This document shows, in pieces, positions 14,975 through 20,345 of a DNA stretch of 20,345 nt. Origin of the DNA: Anaerococcus vaginalis. GTDB lineage: Bacteria; Bacillota; Clostridia; Tissierellales; Peptoniphilaceae. The notes beneath the pieces were generated by a model, which worked only from the letters and a program-made list of their open reading frames with translations, was not told the DNA's origin and ran no database searches. Location: NCBI GenBank assembly GCA_018363915.1, contig JAGZMY010000019.1, forward strand, positions 1-20,345, written 5' to 3'. The translations under genes and the position numbers were made by a program. The number at the start of each line of letters is the position of its first letter. Within the stretch, counting starts at the first letter, position 1.

Positions 14975-15547
14975 TTACATTTTCCAAACATTATAATTTG
15001 ATGATGATACAGCAATCGCCTTTGAATTTAGGGCATCAAAAACATCTTTTTTATCTCTAATAAGCCCTCCAGCAATAATTGGGATAGATGTTCTTTTTTC
15101 TATATCATCTAGTATTTTTGGCATAATACCAGGAAGTATTTCAACAAGATCACAATTTGCTTTTTTTAAAGTTTCTTTTACATTTTTATAGGACAAGGAA
15201 TCAAGTACAAAAAATCTTAGTATGGATAAAAGTCCTATTCTTCTTGCGTAAGCAGCATTTTGACTTCTTGTTGTAATAATTCCATCGGCATTTGTGTATT
15301 TTTTGATAAATGATGAAGATAATGATGATGAAGAAAGTCCTTCAATAAGGTCTTCATGAACAAAAACAATCTTGTCATGGTCTTTTAATTTTTCAACAAT
15401 ATTGGTTATATTTTCAATATTTCCATAAAGAACAAAAACTATTTTATTATTCTTGTAATCATCTTTAATACATTCTTTCAAATCCGTATTATCTTTTATT
15501 GCCATAATACAAGGATTATCAAAAAGCAAATCCACTATATCAATCAT
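14975..15547 (-). CDS. glpP: Glycerol-3-phosphate-responsive antiterminator GlpP
   Basis: A 190-residue GlpP-family protein with a TIM-barrel-like fold. In the family it binds glycerol 3-phosphate and then glp leader RNA, preventing termination and stabilising the mRNA. Recognisable blocks: VFVHEDLIEGL (62-71), GIITTRSQNAAYARRIGLLSILRFFVLDS (89-117), LVEILPGIMPK (134-144), PIIAGGLI (156-163) and the terminal SSSNYNVWKM. A serine-rich stretch (SSSSLSSS, 72-79) after EGL is an oddity coded by repeated TCA/TCT-type codons. It is first in the operon with glpK; GGAGG precedes the ATG and a hairpin similar to that before glpA lies in its leader. It should therefore regulate itself and the glpA unit. 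Confidence 0.92.
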   Translation of the reverse strand: MIDIVDLLFDNPCIMAIKDNTDLKECIKDDYKNNKIVFVLYGNIENITNIVEKLKDHDKIVFVHEDLIEGLSSSSLSSSFIKKYTNADGIITTRSQNAAYARRIGLLSILRFFVLDSLSYKNVKETLKKANCDLVEILPGIMPKILDDIEKRTSIPIIAGGLIRDKKDVFDALNSKAIAVSSSNYNVWKM

Positions 15548-15565
15548 TTTTCCTCCAAATACACA

Positions 15566-15598
15566 AAGCGAGCCCTATAAAAAAATAAGTGCTCGCTT
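15566..15598 (-). promoter_or_regulatory. Leader hairpin of glpP, candidate GlpP-binding site
   Basis: On the minus strand AAGCGAGC (15598-15591) pairs with GCTCGCTT (15573-15566); with one bulged A the stem can extend by five pairs (CTTAT with ATAGG) around a TTTTTT loop. Only a broken T-run (TTTGTGTATTT) follows, so it is a weak terminator at best. Its 5' arm resembles that of the glpA leader. Confidence 0.6.
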
Positions 15599-15623
15599 CT
15601 CCAAATATATTTATTACAACCTC

Positions 15624-15652
15624 ATTGTAGCACATAAAATTTATAAATGCAA
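15624..15652 (-). promoter_or_regulatory. Promoter of glpP-glpK
   Basis: On the minus strand an extended -10, TGCTACAAT (15632-15624), 17 bases after a weak -35 TTGCAT (15652-15647). A start near 15617 gives a leader of about 70 bases that contains the hairpin and GGAGG (15556-15552). Confidence 0.6.
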
Positions 15653-15785
15653 ACAATTTCATCTAATATTTTTTATTTTTTTAAATTTTTCTCTTACCAT
15701 TGTAAATTCATAGATTTTTTTATTTTTTAATTGTTATTTTTTAAAATAAAATCTTGAAATCATTTTAAATTTTAAATTTTTCAAA

Positions 15786-15813
15786 TAAAAAAGATGGAAA
15801 TAATCCATCTTTA
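15786..15813 (-). terminator. Terminator overlapping the rsuA stop codon
   Basis: On the minus strand AAAGATGGA (15812-15804) pairs with TCCATCTTT (15798-15790) around a 5-base loop, followed by T. The 5' arm begins inside the TAA stop of the pseudouridine synthase gene, so this ends the unit that starts near 19966. The stretch 15653-15785 beyond it holds only A/T-rich sequence. Confidence 0.8.
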
Positions 15814-16521
15814 TTGTTCTTTTGTAAATAATTCTTTTTCTTCTTGTGTAAGTTCTCTGTATTCTCCTGGATTTAAGGTCTTATCTAATTGCAATTTTCC
15901 TATTGCAAGTCTTTTTAGTTTTACTACTTCGTTATCGTTATTTGAAAATAATCTTTTTACTAAATGAAATTTTCCTTCTGTTACGTAAACGTAGGCTTTT
16001 TTATCTTCAATTATTTCTAATTTTGCACTTCTTGCGTAATAATCATCTTCTTTTATATATACGCCTTCTTTAAAAATTTCTACTAGGGCAGGTTCGATTT
16101 TTTTTGATGTTTCTACTTCGTATTTTTTCCAAATATTTGAATTTGGACTTATTACTCTGTGGATAAATTTTCCATCGGTTGACATTAACAAAAGTCCTGT
16201 TGTATCTTTGTCAAGCCTTCCTGCTATTGCCAAATCTAAATTTAAATAAAATTCATCAAGATCACTCATTACAGTTCCATCAAGTTCGTTTGATTGGCAA
16301 ATTAATCCTTCTCTTTTGTTCATCATTATATAAATATTTTCAAAATAATCGACAAGCTCTCCCATATAGATTACTTCGTCAATATTTGGATCAACTTTTA
16401 CTGATGAATCTTTTATAATTTCTCCGTTTATTACAAGCCCGCCTTTTTTTGCATTTTTCTTTATATTTTTTCTAGTATCAAGATTGGCGTTTCCAATCAT
16501 TTTATCTACTCTCATTATCAT
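15811..16521 (-). CDS. rsuA: RsuA-family rRNA pseudouridine synthase
   Basis: A 236-residue pseudouridine synthase. An S4 RNA-binding domain occupies about 1-60 (MRVDKMIGNANLDTRKNIKKNAKKGGLVINGE) and the catalytic domain follows with GRLDKDTTGLLL, whose Asp104 is the catalytic aspartate. Length and the S4 start match RsuA-type enzymes, which modify 16S rRNA at U516; RluB or RluE activity on 23S rRNA cannot be excluded from sequence alone. AGGAG lies 6 bases before the first of two ATGs (ATG ATA ATG), which decides for 16521. The gene overlaps padR by 20 bases and ends in a terminator. Confidence 0.88.
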   Translation of the reverse strand: MIMRVDKMIGNANLDTRKNIKKNAKKGGLVINGEIIKDSSVKVDPNIDEVIYMGELVDYFENIYIMMNKREGLICQSNELDGTVMSDLDEFYLNLDLAIAGRLDKDTTGLLLMSTDGKFIHRVISPNSNIWKKYEVETSKKIEPALVEIFKEGVYIKEDDYYARSAKLEIIEDKKAYVYVTEGKFHLVKRLFSNNDNEVVKLKRLAIGKLQLDKTLNPGEYRELTQEEKELFTKEQ

Positions 16522-16837
16522 TTTTAACTCCTAAAATATTTCTTACATTTTCTTCTAATTCTAGGAAATCTTCTATAAATCCTAATAAATATTCTTCGCC
16601 TTTTGCTGTTATATAATAATATTTTCTTTTTGGTCCAACTTTTGATTTTTCTTTTGAAGAAAATATAAGACCTTTTTTCGATAATCTTTGCAAAATAGGA
16701 TAGACTGTAGATTCAGTCATATTATAAAAACCGTTAAGTCTTAGGGTTTCTACAATTTCATATCCATAAGTTTCTTTGTCTTTGATTATTTTTAGAATTA
16801 CCCCTTCGATAACTCCTTTTAACATTTGAGATTTCAT
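16502..16837 (-). CDS. PadR-family transcriptional regulator
   Basis: A 111-residue winged-helix protein. The opening MKSQMLKGVIEGVILKIIKDKETYGYEIVETL and the recognition region ESTVYPILQRLSKKGLI, followed by the wing GPKRKYYYITAKGEEYL, are standard PadR. The C-terminal helix (about 85-102) would make the dimer. PadR proteins usually repress a nearby transporter or stress gene and themselves. Here the neighbours are a helicase-nuclease upstream (40-base gap) and a pseudouridine synthase downstream (20-base overlap), so the target is not obvious. AAGGTGAT precedes the ATG; no separate promoter or inverted-repeat operator is seen in the gap. Confidence 0.9.
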   Translation of the reverse strand: MKSQMLKGVIEGVILKIIKDKETYGYEIVETLRLNGFYNMTESTVYPILQRLSKKGLIFSSKEKSKVGPKRKYYYITAKGEEYLLGFIEDFLELEENVRNILGVKNDNESR

Positions 16838-16877
16838 TTTATCACCTTAAAAAATTGTATTGCTTAGTAGGACTTAA

Positions 16878-19466
16878 TCAAGTTCTTCCACAAAAATGCG
16901 CCATAGGGCAAAATTTGCATTGTCTTTTATCTTGTGTTTTTATTTCAATATTTTTTTCTACTATATTTTTTCCTATTTCGTCTATATTTTTCATATCAAA
17001 ATCCGATTTTTCTACTTCTATAAGTTTGTCTTCTTCAATAAAATATAAGATCATCTTGTTTACTTTTTTATTATTATAAACTAACAAATTGTAGTAAGTA
17101 AGTAGTTGGTTTTTGTAAGAAATTAAATTATTTTCATCTGCCCTTCCAGTTTTTATATCGATAATTGTTCCATCGTCAAGGATTATATCAATATTTCCTT
17201 GCAAAATATAGGAAAATCTATCAAGTTTTATATTCATTTCCGAATATTTTATCGGAAAATTTCTATTTACAAAATTTTCAATTGGTTTTTGAAATTCTTT
17301 GTTTTCCTTTATAAAGTCATTTATTGCATGGTAAGAAAGATTTTCTTTTTTTAAATTTGTAAGATATTCGGCAAGGCTGTGAACTTTTGAACCAAATTCC
17401 AAAGATTTTGATTTTTCTTTTTTAAAATCCAAAACTCTTATAAATTTATATTTTAATGGACAAGATTTGTAAATTGAAATATCCGTTGTATATGCCAAAA
17501 TTTCTTTTTTTACAACATCTTCTTTGAATTTAAAATCTATGGTTTTTAATATTGAAGACGAATTTAATGAAAAGGCAAAATTTTTAAGGTAGGGATTTTT
17601 GGAATTATCCAATAAAACCAAAAGATTTTTTGCTCTGGTAAAGGCTGTATAATACTTCCTATAATAATTTTTTAAAAAATCACTTTCTTTTTTCGCCTCA
17701 AGTTTTGGGCTAAATGCACGCATATCTTTTCTTGGATTATCATTTAAACTTGATACAAAAACCACATCATACTCAAGTCCTTTTGCTTGATGAATTGTAG
17801 AAAATATTACAGAATTTTTTGGAGCATCAAAATTTTCAAATTCGCTTATGGCTGAATTTTTGAAAAGATAAAAAATATATCCATAAATTAAATCCACTGA
17901 TTTTTTGTAATAATTTATATCATAGCCACAAAGATTTGTAAAATCTGATAAAATTGATGTAAATTTTCCAATATTTGAAAGCTGTCTTATCGAATTTAAT
18001 TTGTCAATTTTTTTATCCAAAATCTCCCTGAAAATTTCAAGTCCAAAAGCTTTGTATAAAATATCCGTGTAGGATTTATTTTCTTTAATATTTAATTTTT
18101 CTTCCTTTATAAAGGCATTTAATTCTTCGTTTTTTGTAAATTCTTTATCGTCGAAAATGCTAACAAGATATTTTTTGAAATTCGTTTCTTGAGTCCATTT
18201 GTACTTATCTGGATTTGAACCAGTAAGTTTTTTGGGTTTTTTTGAAAAAATTGAAATAAGAACATAAAGGCAAAGTCTAATTTCTCTTCTTTTGAAAAAT
18301 AATTTCGATGATTTATTTAAAACATTTATTCCATGATTTTCAAAATAAGTTTGCAAAGATTTTGGATAATCACTATTTAAAGACGGAAACAAAAAGGCTA
18401 TTTGGTTCAAATTTATTTTTTTGTTCAAAAATTTTACTATATTTTCAATATTTTCATACTCATTTGCCCTAGCCCTTACCACAGAATTTTCATTTTTTTC
18501 GCTAACATTCGCCCTAAGATTTTTTATTTTTTCAAGGTCAAAAGCATTAGAATTTACAAGAAATTGTCTGGATTTGTCAATTATTTCCTGATTAGACCTG
18601 TAATTAATATCAAGATGATAAAAATTCGCCTTTCTTTTCATCTTCATTTTGCAAGTTTTATCAAAATCTCTCAAATTTTTAGGACTTGCTCCCCTAAATG
18701 AATAAAGAGCCTGATCATCATCTCCAAAAACCATAAGGTTTTTGCCCTTACAAAGGCTAAAAGAAATTTCTTCTTGAATAGTATTTGTGTCTTGGTACTC
18801 ATCAATTATTACAAAATCAATCCTATCCCTAATTTTTTTTCCATAAAAAGGATCTTTTAAAAGATCATAAAATTTTTTTAAAATCAATTGATAATTTATA
18901 AGGTCATTTTCATCAAGAAAATTTGCCCATGCCAAATAAATTTCCAAAGCCAAAATGTCACGGGGATTATTAGAATTGCGAAGTTCATCCAAGTCGACCA
19001 AATTATTAGTAATATTCGCAAAAATCCCCTGAATTTGTCCGACCTCATTATAAGAAATAAATTTTGAAAAATTCGGAATATTTTCAAAAATATCCATATT
19101 TTTTTCAATCAAATATCCTTCAATATGAGAGTCGATAACCAAAGGATCAAAAATTTTATTCGTAAAGGATTTATATTCTTTCAAAAAAGAAAGAGCCAGA
19201 GAATGAAAATTTCCAATCAACATATTTGAAGTATCAGCATAAATATTCTCTTTTTTAAGACCTGATTCCACCCTTTCAATAAGCTCATTCGCTGCCTTTT
19301 TTGTAAAAGTAGTCACAAGGATTTTGTTAGGACTGATCCCGTCATTTTTTATTAAAGAAATAATTTTTTGAACAATTGTGAAAGTTTTTCCCGTACCAGG
19401 GCCTGCCAAAACTGCACAAGGATATTTTGCATCTTCCACAATCAATTTTTGTTTTTTATTTATCAT
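16878..19466 (-). CDS. UvrD/Rep-type DNA helicase fused to an iron-staple PD-(D/E)XK nuclease
   Basis: An 862-residue superfamily 1A helicase with a nuclease tail. Helicase motifs: Walker A GPGTGKT (22-28), motif Ia TTFTKKAANEL (52-62), motif II IDEYQD (221-226), motif III DDDQALYSFRGA (249-260), motif IV NYRSN (288-292), motif V STIHQAKGLEYDVVFV (556-571), motif VI YTAFTRAK (606-613). The C-terminal RecB/Cas4-like nuclease has His696, Asp760, Asp770-Ile-Lys772 and QLLTYY (787-792). Cys669 with Cys850, 853 and 859 forms the one-plus-three pattern that holds a 4Fe-4S cluster in AddB, AdnB and Cas4. It probably processes DNA ends or branched DNA. It is shorter than AddA or AdnA/B and no addAB partner is adjacent. 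It overlaps the GNAT gene by 4 bases (ATGA). Confidence 0.9.
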   Translation of the reverse strand: MINKKQKLIVEDAKYPCAVLAGPGTGKTFTIVQKIISLIKNDGISPNKILVTTFTKKAANELIERVESGLKKENIYADTSNMLIGNFHSLALSFLKEYKSFTNKIFDPLVIDSHIEGYLIEKNMDIFENIPNFSKFISYNEVGQIQGIFANITNNLVDLDELRNSNNPRDILALEIYLAWANFLDENDLINYQLILKKFYDLLKDPFYGKKIRDRIDFVIIDEYQDTNTIQEEISFSLCKGKNLMVFGDDDQALYSFRGASPKNLRDFDKTCKMKMKRKANFYHLDINYRSNQEIIDKSRQFLVNSNAFDLEKIKNLRANVSEKNENSVVRARANEYENIENIVKFLNKKINLNQIAFLFPSLNSDYPKSLQTYFENHGINVLNKSSKLFFKRREIRLCLYVLISIFSKKPKKLTGSNPDKYKWTQETNFKKYLVSIFDDKEFTKNEELNAFIKEEKLNIKENKSYTDILYKAFGLEIFREILDKKIDKLNSIRQLSNIGKFTSILSDFTNLCGYDINYYKKSVDLIYGYIFYLFKNSAISEFENFDAPKNSVIFSTIHQAKGLEYDVVFVSSLNDNPRKDMRAFSPKLEAKKESDFLKNYYRKYYTAFTRAKNLLVLLDNSKNPYLKNFAFSLNSSSILKTIDFKFKEDVVKKEILAYTTDISIYKSCPLKYKFIRVLDFKKEKSKSLEFGSKVHSLAEYLTNLKKENLSYHAINDFIKENKEFQKPIENFVNRNFPIKYSEMNIKLDRFSYILQGNIDIILDDGTIIDIKTGRADENNLISYKNQLLTYYNLLVYNNKKVNKMILYFIEEDKLIEVEKSDFDMKNIDEIGKNIVEKNIEIKTQDKRQCKFCPMAHFCGRT

Positions 19467-19966
19467 AAAATCAACTCATACACAAATCTTTTAGACCTTT
19501 TAATTTTGTCATCAACAGTACAAATTCCAATTTTTTCAAAAGAAAATTTTTTAATTAAACTTTGCATTTTATAATTATCAGGATGAGTGTCAATCCTAAT
19601 TGAATTCATTTTTGAATTTTTTCCATAAGAAATAATTTCTTCAAAAAATCTATTAGCAAAGCCCTTACCTTTTGCACTTTCTTTCACACTCAATCTGTGA
19701 ATAGTAAAAAATGGTCCATGATTTTTAAAATCATTTTCAATGTTTTTGTAATCTTCTTCATAAGATTTTTTCAAAAAAGCAAAAGATAAAATTTCTCCAT
19801 TTTCTTCATAAACAAAACTTTCTCCCGTCAAAATATTTTCTAAAATCCCCTTTCTATCAGGAAGTCCATTTTGCCATTGATCAACTCCATCTTTTTTCAA
19901 AGCTTTTTTCCCATCATTTATTATTACCATTATTTCATCTAAATCTTTAATTTCTGCTATTCTCAT
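19463..19966 (-). CDS. GNAT-family N-acetyltransferase
   Basis: A 167-residue Gcn5-related acetyltransferase that should move an acetyl group from acetyl-CoA to an amine; the substrate is unknown. Motif A, the CoA pyrophosphate-binding region, is IHRLSVKESAKGKGFANRFFEEI (a K-G-K-G-F-A version of the usual Q/RxxGxG/A), followed by SIRIDTHPDNYKMQSLIKKFSFEKIG, the usual GNAT motif B. The chosen start is ATG 19966; an ATG five codons earlier (19981) lies across a -10 box. No Shine-Dalgarno precedes either. The -10 TATAAT ends only 6 bases before ATG 19966, so the mRNA probably begins at the start codon. The gene overlaps the helicase by 4 bases. Confidence 0.85.
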   Translation of the reverse strand: MRIAEIKDLDEIMVIINDGKKALKKDGVDQWQNGLPDRKGILENILTGESFVYEENGEILSFAFLKKSYEEDYKNIENDFKNHGPFFTIHRLSVKESAKGKGFANRFFEEIISYGKNSKMNSIRIDTHPDNYKMQSLIKKFSFEKIGICTVDDKIKRSKRFVYELIL

Positions 19967-19972
19967 ACAATC

Positions 19973-19978
19973 ATTATA
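19973..19978 (-). promoter_or_regulatory. -10 box of a leaderless promoter for the GNAT-helicase-padR-rsuA unit
   Basis: TATAAT on the minus strand (19978-19973) followed by GATTGT and then ATG. Transcription normally starts about 7 bases after a -10, which would be the A of the start codon. No good -35 is present; the position holds A- and T-tracts, and TTTAAT at a 16-base spacer is the nearest candidate. Confidence 0.5.
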
Positions 19979-20028
19979 CATTAAAAAATTTTTTATTAAA
20001 TTCTCAAAATTTCTTTTGGTTTTGAAAA

Positions 20029-20055
20029 TAAAAAAGCTATGAGAAAACTCATAGC
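20029..20055 (-). terminator. Intrinsic terminator of a unit lying beyond the right edge
   Basis: On the minus strand GCTATGAG (20055-20048), a TTTT loop, CTCATAGC (20043-20036), then a run of T. It is oriented to stop minus-strand transcription arriving from right of the window, which insulates the GNAT promoter. Confidence 0.75.
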
Positions 20056-20102
20056 CCAGACTTTTGATAAAGTATACAAATCCTCATGCTAAGAATATCA
20101 TA

Positions 20103-20345
20103 CGGAAAAAATTAATTTGATTTCAAATTTTAAAATTCGTCAAAAAAACGCACTCTAAAATTTAAAGCAATGATATTTCATTAAATAAATTAACTTCAAT
20201 TAAATTTTAATTCTTCGTTTTATTCCGAGGGATAAATATTAAAATTGTGCCACTGGCACAATTTTAAGCTATTTATCTGTCATCGCGTTAGCGAGTTTGC
20301 GTTTTTAGAATTTTGGAATTTAGAAATCAACAATTTTTGAAGTCC
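20103..20345. repeat. Imperfect inverted-repeat element, MITE-like candidate
   Basis: The sequence at about 20103-20152 and the reverse complement of about 20297-20343 share the ordered blocks TTGATTTC, AAATT, AAAATTC, AAAAACGCA and CTC, with small gaps. The arms enclose about 145 bases with a strong internal palindrome. No ORF of note lies inside. The right arm may run past the window. Low complexity makes chance similarity possible. Confidence 0.4.
20231..20277. repeat. Long palindromic hairpin
   Basis: TTAAAATTGTGCCA (20239-20252), one central C, TGGCACAATTTTAA (20254-20267) is a perfect 14-base inverted repeat; outside it GATAAAT (20231-20237) pairs with ATTTATC (20271-20277) across a small internal loop. 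Neither side has a clear T-run, so it is more like a repeat or operator than a terminator. Confidence 0.7.

Larger units (their letters stand above)
19982..20345. other. Gene-free right-edge region
   Basis: These 364 bases hold the terminator at 20029-20055 and the nested inverted repeats at 20103-20345. No tRNA, rRNA or convincing coding frame is seen on either strand. Transcription signals point leftward, from an unseen gene. Confidence 0.6.

Noticed and set aside
14964..14987. GlpK starting at TTG 14987
   Set aside because: It would overlap the glpP stop; ATG 14963 has AAAGGAG at 5 bases and the kinase family begins at that point.
18896..19108. Small minus-strand open frame inside the helicase gene
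   Set aside because: It is an out-of-frame shadow of the helicase reading frame without a start signal.
20061..20096. Short leader peptide (MRICILYQKSGL) running into the terminator at 20029-20055, an attenuator
   Set aside because: No ribosome site lies ahead of the ATG, there is no codon run for one amino acid, and no downstream gene needs attenuation because the GNAT gene has its own promoter.
1..20345. CRISPR array, tRNA or rRNA genes
   Set aside because: No regularly spaced direct repeats and no cloverleaf or rRNA signatures were seen on either strand.

Overview
The window is AT-rich with short intergenic gaps, strong AGGAGG-type ribosome binding sites and Gram-positive gene families (GlpP, LytTR with DUF3021, PadR, Opp lipoprotein). 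Together with the anaerobic-type glycerol-3-phosphate oxidation genes this suggests an anaerobic low-GC Firmicute, most likely a Gram-positive anaerobic coccus near Anaerococcus or Peptoniphilus. The genus is an inference; no rRNA is present.

Layout, left to right. (1) 1-97: the end of an IS3-family insertion sequence; only the first codons of its orfA lie in the window. (2) 116-3135, minus strand: a three-gene MacB/LolD-type ABC system (ATPase, extracytoplasmic-domain protein, FtsX-type permease) with its own promoter. (3) 3392-8996, minus: a complete oligopeptide importer in the order oppB-oppC-oppD-oppF-oppA, with a clear promoter and terminator. (4) 9335-10210, plus: a LytTR regulator and a DUF3021 membrane protein, divergent from opp. 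An upstream 9-12-9 direct repeat is a good candidate for the regulator's own operator. (5) 10281-15547, minus: a glycerol catabolic locus. It runs glpP (antiterminator), glpK, then a GlpA-type dehydrogenase with a BFD-like domain, a second FAD oxidoreductase and a DUF1667 protein. The three oxidoreductase genes have their own promoter followed by an intrinsic terminator just before the first start codon. (6) 15811-19966, minus: a probable four-gene unit of GNAT acetyltransferase, UvrD-type helicase fused to an iron-staple nuclease, PadR regulator and RsuA-type pseudouridine synthase. It appears to start with a leaderless mRNA. (7) 19982-20345: no gene; a terminator for a gene beyond the right edge and nested inverted repeats resembling a MITE or dispersed palindrome.

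The most coherent regulatory story is at glp. GlpP is encoded first. Its own leader and the leader of the dehydrogenase genes both contain a hairpin whose 5' arm begins with nearly the same bases (GAGAAGCGAG and GAGAAAGCGAG). This matches GlpP-dependent antitermination, here applied to an anaerobic GlpA/second flavoprotein/DUF1667 set instead of glpD. GlpK seems to lack the histidine that HPr phosphorylates in other Firmicutes, so control may rest mainly on GlpP.

Nothing here is clearly a wholly new system. The items most worth a second look are the glp leaders, the LytTR operator, the helicase-nuclease fusion and the right-edge repeat.
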